Origin: Parasitella parasitica | Taxonomy: Eukaryota > Mucoromycota > Mucoromycetes > Mucorales > Mucoraceae | Assembly (NCBI GenBank): GCA_025201805.1 | Contig: MU619276.1 | Coordinates: 144,344 to 208,343, forward strand | Reading direction: 5' to 3' | DNA: 64,000 nt | In this document: positions 1 through 11,252 of the stretch, in pieces | How the letters are laid out: every line of letters starts with the position of its first letter | Position numbering within the stretch: the stretch's first letter is position 1 | The notes under the pieces: model-generated | Databases searched by the model: none | What the model was told of the DNA's origin: nothing | The model's input: only the letters and a program-made list of their open reading frames with translations | Made by a program: the position numbers and the translations under genes

Positions 1-1781
1 AAAAAAAAAAAAAAAAAAGCAATACAACGCATATAAGTACGCAATGTCCTACACAGTACATAAAGTCCATTACCACTTCATTCAAGGCTTGTGGGAAAAG
101 ACAAACCATCTTGCAAAAGCCTTGAAACGCACTATCCTTTTCATCGTTTTCCGGCATTCCTCTTGATCTGTACAGCCAAGCGCGGTAAAATTGGGGAAGA
201 ACACGGGCGACTGTTTCAGCGTTGTGGATGCCTAACCGACCGAGGGTATTGACTGCATTCTCCTGGAGATCTACAGTTTGCGATTGGGAATGAACTAGTG
301 GGATCAGCGCTCGTAATACTGGGTCAATGTATTTTTCCATGTTTTCTCGACTCCATCGTATAGACACCTCGCCGACAGCCCAAATGGCATTATTGCATAC
401 TGATTTGAATGCCGGATCCTCGTTTTGCAGTTGTCGAATCAACTCTGGCATCATGTTTTCAAGGTAAGGGTGTAATGCGGTAAAGCATGCTTTGGCAATA
501 TCACCTATTAGGGCGTATGTGGGGGAGAGAACTTGGTACCGAGAGTCCTAAAAGCAAACACCGTTAGACAATAGGACGCCTTTCAACAGTGTTGAATCTT
601 ACGTAATGAGCGCAAACAGCTAGCAATGGTAGTATTGTGGACTTTCGGACAAAAGGCTCTACCTTGTCGCCTAGTCCCTGGACAATGCCTGACAGCAAAT
701 CCAAGGGGATCACAATAAACTCGTCATCTAGATAGTCAAAGCCACCATAGCTTTCATTCTGGATGGTCCTCTGTAGTGTTGTTGAGATTAACATGACGCA
801 CCTTGTAAAAACAGGCTCGGTGAAAGGGAGGAAGCCCACGCCTAACGAGGCGGCAATATCTGTCAAACACTAGACAAGATAAACAGCATTATTTGATTCA
901 CTTGTTGGTCTCCTTCTGTTCTGTGTGTACATACTGCTAACAAAGGAAACAGATTTGGATCCGTATCTTCGAGGTGGTTCCATCTAGATATCAACGGAGG
1001 CATCAGGACTGCAATAAAATTAGGCTCGTTGAGAGATGATCCAACGGATTCTGCAAGTGTTCCCATAGTATCATACAAAAGTCGTAAATTCCGGTTTCTG
1101 TACAATCTTAGTGCCCTTGTCAGATGATTTAAAATCACTGCCAAATAAGGCTCAAGTTCTTGTTTCGATGCATGTTCTTCCAAAGTTGAGAAAGCCGAGC
1201 ATGCTGCCTCTTGCACCCTGCAGCTTCTGTCAAGTATACGTCGCAACAACTCGCGAAGCACAGGCTCGTAAAACTGTGTACGGCTCTGCTCAGAGCAGCT
1301 CCACTGTGCAATAATCCAACTAGAGAATCGACTTAGAGTCCAGCAAGAAATACATCTTATATGAGCCTAAACGAAAAAAAAAAAAGAAAACAATTTAAAT
1401 GCGAATAATATATATGTATATGTGTATGTATATGTATATATTTACATTGGTGTTTGATAGATTTGTAATGAGAAAGGGTATCAATTCGGGTAAATGATAA
1501 GTAATGCCTTCAATGCCACCTGTTTTTGCATGAATGTCAAATCAACAACATTCAGGTAGAGTGTGAAATGAAAAAAAAACAAACCTTCTGCAGCTGCGCC
1601 CAATGCAAGTATGCCACTTTCAACCACTCTCCAATCATCGCTAAATAAGGCTTGATTCAGCAGTGGCAGCAAAATGTCTGTCATGTGAGATTTAAAAGAT
1701 GATGTGAGCGCATCCAGCGACGTTGCACTGAATTTTCGCAGTGTCCATTCAGAGAAAAACTCTTCGTCTTCGAGATCCTCA

Positions 1782-1816
<35 letters not shown>

Positions 1817-3004
1817 TTCGTCACTGCCGCTGCAGTATTGCTGCTTGTATCTGTTGTAGTTGGATTTATACCGACTCGCAAATCGTGGCTGCAAATCCTG
1901 GAGACTCGGATCATCATCGTCTCCCCCCATCATGAGCAAGTCCTCCTCAGTGTATATGATGGAGTTCAAAATCACGGGAACCACGCGCGGTAAAAATGGC
2001 AGCAGATAGCCATGGATGCTCTCCAAGCGAGCAAACTGGTGCCAGAATTCACAAGCTTCCAGTGCCACCTTTGTGTTTTCGGACTGGTTGCAAAAAATCA
2101 TGTATTCAATCAGCTGGTCGATGTATGGCAAAAGGCGCTCAGTAAAGTTATCCAGCAGCATGACAAACGAACGGCACACTTCTTGACGTACTTGGACCGT
2201 TTCATCAGATGCAATGTTGAATAGTGACTGGAGATAGCTGTCCATGTTTTTCAGCACAGATGCGGATTGCAGTTGTATGAAATGGCTGATCGCCTTGATG
2301 GAGGAAACCCTAAAACGGACATTTGGGTGGTTGTTGAATGGTATTAGTTTTGGCACCACGTAGTCGAGCACAGGCTTCTTGCTTTTGTCATCGACTGCCT
2401 CGTTGATATCCACTGCGTTGTCTTCGCACATCATCTGTATTGTGTCCAGAGCCATCTAACATTGCGCAAGATAAATACCGTGACTAGAAGCTTTCCATAC
2501 AATGCAGCGTAATTACCTCCACAGACAATGCATCAGGGCTGTCCAGTCGGCTCATCAGTATCTGCATCATTTCCGGCCAATTCACGACGTGCCCCCTTAC
2601 AATGATGGCCGTGATAACAGACCCAATGGTTCGTCTTATTGTGGCGTCTGGATCAGGATGCTCCAAAAACTGAATGCACACTGATTTTACATGATCCAAC
2701 ACTAACAGTGGTGTCAAATTGAAGTTGTTTAGCAAATTGTTTTTGAGCGTCAACCCGGCTATAGTTCTGATGTAATTATCTTGAGCGGGCATCAAGGCTA
2801 GTATATAGATGAGGTAGGAGTTGTATTCCGGGATTGCATTGAATGAAGCCAGTTTCTATAGAGTACGGTTTAAAATGGAAATTCTATCAATGTATTTTAT
2901 AAAACCTCCTGAACCAAGAGCTGGCTTCTATTGTCTGGATGTATTGCATCTTGTAGCAAAATTAATAGCTCTTTTAACCCGTGCTCTTCTGGCTGCCAGT
3001 TCAT
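1..3004 (-). CDS. Transportin-1 / karyopherin beta-2 (Kap104-like), 3' end outside window
   Basis: Import receptor that carries PY-NLS cargoes such as hnRNP proteins into the nucleus and releases them with RanGTP. The ATG at 3004 opens a 33-codon exon (3004-2906, MNWQPEEHGLKELL), then exons 2855-2517 and 2455 onward. HEAT-repeat text follows transportin throughout: LTLKNNLLNNF, VALEACEFWHQFA, the acidic H8 loop (Asp/Glu run, about 1750-1830) followed by SEWTLRKFSA, then RVQEAACSAFSTLEEHA, TLAESVGSSLNEP, LMPPLISRW and VIPLDLLSGIVQGLGDKVE. The final readable part matches the penultimate repeats of the family and runs into a donor near base 50, so the last residues lie beyond the poly-A left edge. 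At least six introns. The donor of intron 1 (GTTTTATA) is weak. Family assignment is firm; exact splice sites in the 3' half are approximate. Confidence 0.93.
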
Positions 3005-3439
3005 TTTTCTTGTAGGGAGGAAAAATGGAAACGAAAGAAAAGAGGAGCTTATTTGGCTCGATCAACATGTCTGGGGACATGCAACTTTACAAATTAATCG
3101 CAGTTATTACCGGAGTTCCAGGATGTCCCAACTGGAACTCAGGGACAGAAAAGTCTTTGAACCATTATACCAAATTCTTGAGTTACAGGGTCTTCCATTA
3201 CTAGATCGAATCCAGTCTTATTTGAGCTCTAACCTATTTGTTTTCCATAATACAGCTACAAGCTCAAAAGCACCAATAATAGAGGTGCAAGTTGTAGCTA
3301 TGGTACGGTAAAAAATAAAAAATAAAAAAAAAACAAAAACCAAGTTAATCTGGAAGGTAGTGCGGGCTTACAGGGCTTACAGGGCTTACAGGGCTTACAG
3401 ATAGAATAGTTATTGGTGGCAAGACTTGGCACTTTGAAA
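3005..3439. other. Intergenic DNA with inverted repeats and a 9-bp tandem repeat
   Basis: No gene seen. It contains a perfect 8-bp inverted repeat (GAGTTCCA 3113-3120 with TGGAACTC 3133-3140), an imperfect stem of about 20 nt centred near 3277 (AGCTACAA arms), and about four tandem copies of GGGCTTACA at 3366-3400. It lies between the transportin start and a decayed transposase-like gene, so it may be debris of the same element. Confidence 0.5.
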
Positions 3440-4265
3440 ATATAAATACGGACATGGGAAAGTTGTCGATGAGCACATGGAGGGGGGTAACATTGTTGGC
3501 CAGAATGAGTTTCCTGTTGAAACAATTGCCACTCACTCTAATTACTTGGAAAATGTAGCTTCCAGCGAATCTTTGGCTTGCCCAATGTTAATTGACAAGC
3601 CAAAAGATAAAGACATTCGTATGAAGCAAGCAAGTGCATTAAATGACATATGATCCAGGAAAAGGTTAGATTTTGCGATCCGAAAAGCGTAGGCGGAGCA
3701 GTTGGGCATTCACATTCGCACTGCGCAAAGATGGGCCAAACACTACTCTATGTGCCCTGATAGCATTTTTAAGAGTTACAAAGAATATTGGTCGAAAGCG
3801 TATCTTGACCGAAGAACATAAAGTGGCTATTATCAACTTCTTTGATGCCAACCCCTCTTCAACAAAAATTGAAGTGGCCGAGCATTTATTGAAACGATTC
3901 AATGACCTCAAAGCACGACGCAGCACCGTTTATAACATTATTATGAGAAGCAAATGCAATCTTCCATTGAAAAAAGCAGATGAAGCACTTCCTAAAGTTG
4001 TGGAATGCCATCATAAATGTCCATTCTGTGAATTCTATTGCAAAAATCTCAATAAATTGAAAAGAGCATGTGTATGAAAAGCACCCAACCATTCTCCCTG
4101 CCGCATTGTCCAGCAGCACATTGCCAACTCATTCCGCCTCCACCGAAAAATCGCCTCCACCCAAGACTGTGCCTGTGAAGAAACAGAAACCTAACAACGA
4201 TGACATTAGTGGCCATTTTGAGAAGGTACAACAATGGGGTGGTGCTGGATACACCGTGTATCAAC
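3440..4265 (+). pseudogene. Degenerate transposase-like gene (HTH domain plus C2H2 finger)
   Basis: Reading across frames gives one decayed protein. Frame 3 carries DEHMEGGNIVGQ through MKQASALNDI with in-frame stops, then AEQLGIHIRTAQRWAKHYS, a helix-turn-helix of Tc1/pogo-type transposases. Near 3785 the frame shifts by one base to GRKRILTEEHKVAIINFFD and STVYNIIMRSK, a second HTH-like unit. Near 4062 a single extra base breaks a C2H2 finger: CPFC is at 4018-4029 in one frame and the HVYEKH half in the next. The tail is Pro/Ser/Lys rich and its stop lies inside the adjoining LTR-like repeat. No DDE catalytic core is seen. It is non-functional as it stands. Whether the finger belonged to the transposase or to a captured host gene cannot be told from the sequence. 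Confidence 0.65.
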
Positions 4266-4472
4266 TGTGATGTATGACCGCTCAAGAAGATCATGGCATC
4301 TTCGTCACAATAGATACAATCACCATTGTTCTATTTACCCTGACCCTGACCCTTACCATTTAACACCTTAACCTCACATCAATCTCATCAGTTCGAATAG
4401 TATATAAGCCATCTGTCACTTGACGAGATCTTTGGCTGATTAATTTTAATAATTCATTTCTGATAAATTACA
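4266..4472 (+). repeat. Solo-LTR-like repeat, copy 1
   Basis: It shares several blocks in the same order with 40290-40612: TGTGATG at the left end, the 13-mer CAATAGATACAAT (4308-4320), a TATATAA box (4401-4407), ACGAGATCTTT plus CTGATTAATT, and GATAAAT near the right end. TG...CA-type ends, a TATA box and the absence of coding sequence suggest a solo LTR of a Ty3/Gypsy-type element. No target-site duplication is visible, so the ends are approximate. Confidence 0.55.
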
Positions 4473-5000
4473 CTGAAAATGCAAAAATTGATTTTGATTG
4501 GCCAGCGACATCAGTTTTCATTGGCTGCACCATGGTGATACTACCGTAATCCGTATCCCTCATTCATTAAGCAATCAAAAATTTATTCCATTCTAACAGG
4601 CTTTATATAGCTCGTTAACATGTCTATAATATTTAATATAACATGTTTCCGCTGCTGCTGCTCATAACCATAGCAACAGCTATAAGCCGAAAATGAATCG
4701 CTAAAGCCAACTTCATCACTAGTAATCACAACGTATTTGAGCTTCTTGGCCATGACAATGATATCAGAAGAAATCTACTCTGAATGGCAAAAAGATACAG
4801 CTATGTGATAAGTCTCACTAATGCAAAACTGGTTTTTGTCGAGAAATGGTTGCTAAACTATATGATACAAGTTTATGCAAAATAGGCCGTACACAAGTAA
4901 CTCTTGCTAATTTCAGACAAAAACAAGTTGCATGTCTTGGCCAAACCAACCCCAAAAAGACATATCAAATAAGCATTATTCTGGTAAAGATGGTATTTTA
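4473..5000. other. AT-rich intergenic stretch
   Basis: No open frame with recognisable homology, RNA gene or repeat was seen. It separates the LTR-like repeat from the 3' end of the CsbD-like gene. Confidence 0.5.
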
Positions 5001-5297
5001 TTAAGAATTCATTTCCTTTTGAGCTTCGCCCTTTTTCTGCTCAACCTTTGCAGAAGCTTGGCCCGAGTTATTTCCAACAAGGCTATTGACAGCATCCTGC
5101 ACAGCACCAGTAACTTGAGTTGTGAGGCCTTGAACATAGCCCAATGTTGTAGCTGCTTGTTCTTCGACTTGGCCTTGACCATTCTGAGCTTTGCCTTCGC
5201 CACGAAGGCGCTCGTTACCCACAGCATAGCCTACTTTTTCCTTGACATTTCCGATGAATTGATCGGTCTTGGCATCAGTTTTTGAGGGAATAGACAT
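5001..5297 (-). CDS. CsbD-like stress-response protein, 98 aa
   Basis: Single-exon gene for a small, highly charged, Gln/Lys-rich protein without cysteines, signal peptide or membrane segment. The first half carries the CsbD-like signature (IGNVKEKVGYAVGNERLRGEGKAQN), and a second, weaker repeat (VQDAVNSLVGNNSGQASAKVEQKKGEAQ) follows. Family members are small soluble proteins, sigma-B induced in Bacillus and often stress-induced in fungi; the molecular role is poorly defined. A TATA box (TATATAAA, minus strand) about 60 bp upstream fits an inducible promoter. The start is the only ATG that includes the whole domain. Confidence 0.85.
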   Translation of the reverse strand: MSIPSKTDAKTDQFIGNVKEKVGYAVGNERLRGEGKAQNGQGQVEEQAATTLGYVQGLTTQVTGAVQDAVNSLVGNNSGQASAKVEQKKGEAQKEMNS

Positions 5298-5352
5298 TTT
5301 TGTAAATATTTCTTATAATGAATAAGCTGTCAATTGGAGTGAATGTCGGCTC

Positions 5353-5360
5353 TTTATATA
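5353..5360 (-). promoter_or_regulatory. TATA box of the CsbD-like gene
   Basis: TATATAAA on the minus strand lies about 56-63 bp upstream of the ATG at 5297, a usual distance for a fungal TATA element. Confidence 0.5.
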
Positions 5361-6076
5361 CACATTTTGATCTACTCAAGAACTATGATGTAATTGAACA
5401 TTTTTATAAAGTTGAGTGTCGATTGCGTTACACAGAAGCATCGTCATTATGATGATGGAAATTCTGTACTCCAGCGAGTTTGTGGCGCGTTTATCAACAC
5501 TGATTAAAATACGTTGTGTCAATGCAACCTGACGTTTAGAAAGTAAACTCCATGACGTACTTGTCTTTAAGCCGTCTTTGTAATCACAATCAGGAGGAAT
5601 AGGTATTGATAGAGGTGTCTGGTTTTTTTTGTAAGGGAAGTTGTCTTTCAGTTTTTATATTAGCCATTGATCGATTATATTACTTGGAATGTTCAAGCAG
5701 CGCACTGATTCAATGGCTTGAATATATACATTTGCTACTATGTGAGAGCCTTTTACACTCGAGTAAATTTCAACAATAGAGTGTAAGCTTAAAAGACAAG
5801 CAAAGACTCTGAAGATACTAAAGATATTGAATGTTGTACCCTCAGTATAAGCTGTTCAAGATTCTCTTTAACGATTCATGTTCAATTATTGCATATGTTG
5901 CTTTCCAAGCTAATGATGCAAGTGGGTCACTACGATAAAGATAAAAAGCATGCTGAAAAGGGCAGATCATATTCAAGATGGTGCAAATGGAAATATATTT
6001 CACTTTTATTCATAAGGGGCACATACTTTTACTGATCCATATAACTGAGTGTGAACTGTTAAATGACATGAAGATT
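5361..6076. other. Intergenic stretch between CsbD-like and F-box genes
   Basis: About 0.7 kb of AT-rich DNA without a supportable gene. The left part should hold the upstream promoter of the CsbD-like gene and the right end the 3' UTR of the F-box gene. No repeat or RNA gene recognised. Confidence 0.45.
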
Positions 6077-7285
6077 TTAAACGATTTGTGTATCAAGATA
6101 TTGCTGGATATATGTGTAGCTTTGGGTGACACTTTCTTCTTCTGGTTGCTGCTGTTGCCCGTCGAAGTCCTCATCCATGAGGGTCATTTCATCTTCCTCC
6201 ATTTCTTCATCCTGTTGATCTCGCTGTTGCTCCTGGCACTGAGCACGGATGTATCCCAATTCGGTGTAACTCAATGTATTCAAATGCGGATAATTTTCAG
6301 CGATTGCAGGAAATACAGAGCTGGGTATTTCCGGGAAATCAGCTTGCGTGATTCCACAGTTTTTAAGACCAAGTAGTTTCAAATTAGAACAATCCCTTAC
6401 AAGATGACGCACACCGCTCGATGTTAGTCTTCGGCAGAATGATAAGTCAAGATTGTGCAAGAGTGGTAAAGCAGCGGGAATAGCTTCTAATGTTTGGTCT
6501 GTAATGGCACATTCCAAAAGAAATAGGCCATGAATCTTACCATGCGATTTTACAAAAGGTATTATAGCATTGTCTTCGATGACGGCGCCTCCAGTGATTG
6601 AAAAATCTTGGAGGTTGGGTATTGGCTTTGCAGTTAAATGGTGAATGAAATCCATACTGATGATGTTGCAGCAAACAAGGTTAAGATGTGTCAAATGTTG
6701 AAACGAACATAGATCATAAGCTGTATCAGCTACATTCAGCCATTTGCAGCCGGATAGATCCAAATATTCGATTTTACGCTGCACAAAGGGCAGCAATGCC
6801 AAGGGAGAAAGATTCGGACACGAGGCCAATGTCAGTTTCTGTAATTGATGGCATTGGCCTAAATAGTGGGCTGATCGGTAGGTTATTAAAGCTCCAGTGA
6901 GGCCAAATGACTTTAACTGAGAGCAGTATTCTGATACTCGCTTGATACTTTTGTCTGTTAATTCATCTGCTTTACGTATTTCCAGTAATTCCAAGTTGGG
7001 CATGAGCTGTATTAGGTCCAGTAGCTGATCGTCGCTCAATGCAACTTTGAAGCCTAGCTTTACGGCTTTAATATACCCTCCTCTTTGGTGTCGACATAGT
7101 TTCAAACATTTCAGTAGTTGCCTTACGACGCTTGTAGACGATAAATTGGGTTCTCTCCATAATTCCGGTATAGTTGCGTCGTGAAACTCTTTATTTACAA
7201 ATGTGCAGTTGTATTTTGCCGACTGTTTTAATAGACTACATATTAGTGATATGATTTCTCTTGGTAGATCGCCAAATGTTGCCAT
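6077..7285 (-). CDS. F-box / leucine-rich repeat protein, 402 aa
   Basis: Likely substrate receptor of an SCF ubiquitin ligase. The N-terminus (MATFGDLPREIISLICSLLK, then CTFVNKEFHDATIPELWREP) is an F-box that would bind Skp1. Residues of about 85-330 form AMN1/Grr1-type leucine-rich repeats (LLEIRKADELTDKSIKRV, YLDLSGCKWLNVADTA, LHNLDLSFCRRLTSSGV, LKLLGLKNCGITQADF). The C-terminus is Glu/Gln/Asp rich. The reading frame is uninterrupted, unusual here where most genes have introns. The substrate is unknown. The start is the first ATG and gives a full F-box. It is divergent from eL15 with about 490 bp between the starts. Confidence 0.88.
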   Translation of the reverse strand: MATFGDLPREIISLICSLLKQSAKYNCTFVNKEFHDATIPELWREPNLSSTSVVRQLLKCLKLCRHQRGGYIKAVKLGFKVALSDDQLLDLIQLMPNLELLEIRKADELTDKSIKRVSEYCSQLKSFGLTGALITYRSAHYLGQCHQLQKLTLASCPNLSPLALLPFVQRKIEYLDLSGCKWLNVADTAYDLCSFQHLTHLNLVCCNIISMDFIHHLTAKPIPNLQDFSITGGAVIEDNAIIPFVKSHGKIHGLFLLECAITDQTLEAIPAALPLLHNLDLSFCRRLTSSGVRHLVRDCSNLKLLGLKNCGITQADFPEIPSSVFPAIAENYPHLNTLSYTELGYIRAQCQEQQRDQQDEEMEEDEMTLMDEDFDGQQQQPEEESVTQSYTYIQQYLDTQIV

Positions 7286-7699
7286 TTTTTGGATATAAAA
7301 AAGAAAAAGAGTCTAGATATACGTGCATTGAAAAAACAGGAGTTGGATAAAGCTTCGTAAGATTTATGCTACCCTTTACCCCGACACGAACCAATGCACT
7401 CGCGAGTCGGACACCGATAGAGCTTCAATGGCAGCAAAACGGCTTAATCCCAGAAAGCATACACCAGAAGCAGATTGCTGTAAACTAGACATCCTTCCTT
7501 TTTCCCTTTCCAAGGTAATTTACAATAAACTCGAAGATCGACATGCAGACATTTTAGAAAGAGACGAATGGAGGATGTATAGGCCAGTGGGTTGATGGAT
7601 GATCAGAACACAACATGTGTTGTATCAAACATGGATGGCTTGTACTTTTTTTTTTTCCCGTCTTTTTTCGAAATCTGTCATGTATATACATGTACATAA

Positions 7700-7739
7700 A
7701 CATGTGTGTGTGTGTGTGTGTGTGTGTGTCTGTGTGTGG
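7700..7739. repeat. (TG)n microsatellite upstream of eL15
   Basis: About 19 TG units with one CT interruption, ending some 40 bp before the eL15 ATG, so it lies in the 5' UTR or core promoter. Confidence 0.8.
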
Positions 7740-7775
7740 AATCAGGGTTCTAAAAGGATTTGGTCTAGATATACA

Positions 7776-8390
7776 ATGGGTGCCTACAAATATTTGGAAG
7801 AGCTTGCTAGAAAGAAGCAATCTGACGTCTCTCGTTTCTTGCTCCGTGTCCGTTGTTGGGAATACAGACAATTGAACGTTATCCACCGTGCTTCTCGTCC
7901 TTCTCGTCCTGATAAGGCTCGTCGTTTGGGTTACAAGGCCAAGCAGGGTTTCGTCATTTACCGTATCCGTGTCCGTCGTGGTGGTCGTAAGAGACCTGTC
8001 CCCAAGGGTGCTACCTTCGGTAAGCCTGTCAATGAGGGTGTTTCTCAACTCAAGTACCAACGTTCTCTCCGTTCCACTGCTGAGGAACGTATTGGCCGCA
8101 AGTGCGCCAATCTCCGTGTCTTGAACTCCTACTGGGTTAACCAAGACGCTACTTACAAGTACTTTGAAGTTATCCTCGTTGATCCCTCTCACAAGGCTAT
8201 CCGCCGTGATGCTCACATCAACTGGATCGCCAATCCCGTCCACAAGCGCCGTGAAGCCCGTGGTCTTACTGCCATCGGTAAGAAATCTCGTGGTCACGGA
8301 AAGGGTCACCGTTTCAACAACACCAAGGGCTCTGGTCGTCGTGCCACCTGGAAGCGCCGCAACACTCTTTCTCTTCGTCGTTACCGTTAA
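7776..8390 (+). CDS. RPL15: 60S ribosomal protein eL15 (RPL15), 204 aa
   Basis: Structural protein of the large ribosomal subunit. Starts [17 protein letters not shown] and contains the family blocks [54 protein letters not shown] and the basic C-terminus [18 protein letters not shown]. The length is exactly that of the family, so the ATG at 7776 is preferred over in-frame upstream sequence. The coding sequence has no intron and shows strong codon bias (CGT, GGT, AAG, C-ending codons) typical of highly expressed genes. A 5' UTR intron ending near 7746 is possible because of AATCAG after the TG tract. Confidence 0.98.
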   Translation: MGAYKYLEELARKKQSDVSRFLLRVRCWEYRQLNVIHRASRPSRPDKARRLGYKAKQGFVIYRIRVRRGGRKRPVPKGATFGKPVNEGVSQLKYQRSLRSTAEERIGRKCANLRVLNSYWVNQDATYKYFEVILVDPSHKAIRRDAHINWIANPVHKRREARGLTAIGKKSRGHGKGHRFNNTKGSGRRATWKRRNTLSLRRYR

Positions 8391-8590
8391 AGAGTCGCTT
8401 TGTAGCATGCTTCTCAGCATTAATAAACTATATTTTTTGTTTAAGCTCTTTTTAACGCATATATTGTCTGTCATTTGAATTTGGTATTTTCACATGCGAT
8501 TTCAGTGGATGGACTGTGTTTACCACATCATGTTAAATCCATTGACATAGGTTCCTTTTCTTCCCCTCTTCTTTCCTGATAACAATCCTC

Positions 8591-9837
8591 ATGTCTGTCC
8601 CTAAACTTGAAACCATCGAAATTGTCCTGTTTCCCAACGGTGTTGCTGAAATCGCTCACAATAGACCCAAGCGTTATAACGCCCTCTCTCCTCAATCTTA
8701 TAGAGTAGGCGATACGGGGAGTGGATTGACTTGCGTGTGTTTTAATGCCTTGTCTTTTGGTTTAGGATTGGCTCACTGCTTTCAAATGGGCAGCAAATGA
8801 CGACAATGTCAAGGTAGTTGTTCTCACTGGACGTGGCAAGTTCTATACTTCAGGACAGGAGCTTTCGCTTCCGGATTTGAGCGATGGAGACATTGAGGAG
8901 GAAATGAACCGTAGAAGACAGACGACAACGTAGCTATACGTGCCAATCCAACAATGGCTGCCTACTAACACAGCGCATTATATTATAGTGATGTCGTATC
9001 AGAAATGATCAAATTCCCTAAACTTCTGATCGGTGCTGTCAACGGTAATGTATTAACGATGGGGACGTGGAAGAAGAAAAATTCTTGTTTATGCAATACC
9101 CATACTAAAATATACACAGGTACAAGCATTGGCTTTGGTACAACCACTCTTGCCCTGTGCGATGTCGTCTATTCAGTCTCTGAAGCCTCTTTCAGCACTC
9201 CATTCATGAAGCTCGGTAAGCGAAAAAGTTTGTGGTTCGAGGCGAAATTGCGCTTACAATGGATGTATTCATTGCAGCTTTCTGTGCTGAAGGATGTTCT
9301 TCACTCTTATTTCCAAGGTATAAACCCAATTAAATATAATCATTGGTTTGCTAACATAACAACGCAACTGGTTAGAATTATGGGCCCATCAAAGGCTAAC
9401 GAGATGCTGGTGAGTGGGGTTTTATTTGCATACGATAGACCTTCTTATATCTCACACAAGAAAAAAAGCTGATGGGAAGAACATTCTCTGCTCAAGAATT
9501 GGTTGATTGCGGATTTGTCAGTCGAATTATTCCCACAGACGGATTTCGTGAAACTGTCTTGGGATTGGCGGGAGATGCAAGCAAGTTTTCGACAGAAGCT
9601 CTAAAGGTGACCAAAGATCTTATCAAGGGCGTTGATCGAGATTTGCTTGAGCAAGTCAATCAAAAAGAAATGACAACATTAGGTGATCGCATGGCCAGCA
9701 GCGATTCAGTTGAAAGCATTATGCGATTTTTAGGTAAATTTTAAAGATATGTTTTGTAAAAGACGTTGATTAATGTGAATGTGCTTTTAATAGAGGAGTC
9801 TGCTGCCAAGAAGGCTGCTAAAAAGGCAAAGCTATAA
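8591..9837 (+). CDS. Peroxisomal enoyl-CoA hydratase/isomerase family protein, 270 aa
   Basis: Likely delta3,delta2-enoyl-CoA isomerase of fatty-acid beta-oxidation. Eight exons (8591-8704, 8766-8929, 8989-9044, 9120-9215, 9278-9317, 9376-9409, 9469-9733, 9794-9837) sum to 271 codons in frame. Crotonase features: AEIAHNRPKRYNALSP near the start, the first oxyanion-hole segment GRGKFYTSGQELS, and the second loop around GTSIGFGTTTLALCDVVYS, followed by the family block AFCAEGCSSLLFPRIMG. The protein ends AKKAKL, a canonical PTS1 of the SKL type, so it is predicted to be in the peroxisome matrix. Intron 2 carries a textbook TACTAAC branch site. Isomerase is favoured over hydratase because of the AEGCSS block, but this is inference. 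Confidence 0.9.
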
Positions 9838-10453
9838 TAGGTTTTTCAAGGAGAAAAGCGGATTCAATTCGTTAATAAATATTGATTTTATTGATATTCC
9901 ATATCATTAAAATATCATTATGTACCACCTATGTATATCATAGATACTCCAAAATAAAAAAGCAAACACACATTTGTATATGCTTATGATAGTATGATCC
10001 GTACATGAGCATGTAAACAAAACTTACATGTAGTAAAAAAAAATAAAAAATAAAAAAAAAAAAAAATACTTGTCCTGAATTTGACGTTTTCTGTGTATAA
10101 ACCATTGCTTTTGTAAATACATAAAACAAAGCGCGGTAAATATAGCTTATTTTTCTGTTTTTAAACCACATCTTGAATGACGAAAAAAGAATTTCATTGT
10201 ATGTACGTAATATATATAACGTAGATTGAACAAATATCGAAAAGTAGTACATATATAAAAGCAAAATAGAAGATCTGACATGCATGGTTTTTGCTACCTC
10301 CTCTCACTCAGAACCCCCTTACACAACAGCAGCGTTGCACCTTCCTTGCAGTGCGTTTTTCCCCTATGATTTTTTTTTTTTTGTTGGTCCTTCGTTTTCG
10401 CTCCCTTTCTTTAGCTTTTTTTAAATCAATCTCAAAGAAAAATCAAATAAATA

Positions 10454-11252
10454 ATGAAGGTCACTGTTGCTGGATTTTTGGTTGTTTGCGCCGCTGCTTC
10501 TATTTCAGCTCAACAGGTCAATAACACTGCTCCATCTTCTTCATCTGCTGCTGTTCCTCCTGTTGCAGCTGCTACTACTGTCAGCGTTCCTATTGCTGTA
10601 CCAACTACTGTGTCTGCATGTGCTGTTCAAAGCACGTAAGTAATTCGCAAAGACTCTTTTGCCAAAATCATGTCTGATCTAAATTGTTTGATTAGATTCG
10701 AACTGTGTTTGCAAAACGAAGACAATTACATCAAAACCTGTCAAGAACAAGGTAATCATCGCTAATATGTTATTTCTCGGGCAACTGCTTAGTGTAACGC
10801 TTTCTTGTATTTTTTTTTTGTAGATTTTGCCTGTTTGTGTAGAGTGAGTCATATGTATACTCCTAAATGTACTTTCAAATCTAACTTGTAGTATAGTGGA
10901 ATAAGGAGAAGTTAACCTGCTGGAATAACTGCCCTAATGATGAAGGTTTTGCTAGACAAGAAGGCGTTGTTTCCAATTTCTGCTCCATGCCTGGAGCCAA
11001 TGTGTAAGTAAATTGCAGTCGCCATTGGTTATTCAAAGATTCACAAAATGTTGCAAATTTAGATCGATTGCCCCATGGACCAGTACCATTGCTTCTACTT
11101 CCACCCCAATTCTTCCCACAAGCGTTGTTGCAACCTCTGCTACTGCTGTGCCTACTACCCCTACAAATAAGCCCTCAAGCGCTTCCATTTTGACTATGAG
11201 TCAAGGAGCTCTCACTCTGGCTGGTGTTGTTGCCGCATATATGCTCTTTTAA
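10454..11252 (+). CDS. CFEM-like secreted, probably GPI-anchored protein, 184 aa
   Basis: Five exons (10454-10635, 10696-10751, 10824-10843, 10897-11003, 11063-11252) join in frame. It has a signal peptide (MKVTVAGFLVVCAAASISA), then a Ser/Ala/Pro/Val-rich spacer, then a compact domain with eight cysteines (SACAV, ELCLQ, KTCQEQ, DFACLCR, TCWNNC, SNFCS). A Ser/Thr-rich stalk follows, then a hydrophobic tail (LTLAGVVAAYMLF) with no charged residue after it, as in GPI attachment signals. Eight cysteines in about 70 residues fit a CFEM-type fold, linked in other fungi to haem/iron acquisition, adhesion or wall structure. The 20-nt third exon encodes only DFACLCR. No orthologue is recognised, so the specific role is unknown. 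Confidence 0.8.

Noticed and set aside
1681-1935. Arg/Thr- and Pro/Arg-repeat frames
   Set aside because: Frame and strand shadows of the acidic H8 loop of transportin.
7554-8474. Long antisense open frame over eL15
   Set aside because: Shadow of the codon-biased ribosomal gene; low-complexity Thr/Leu content and no family signature.
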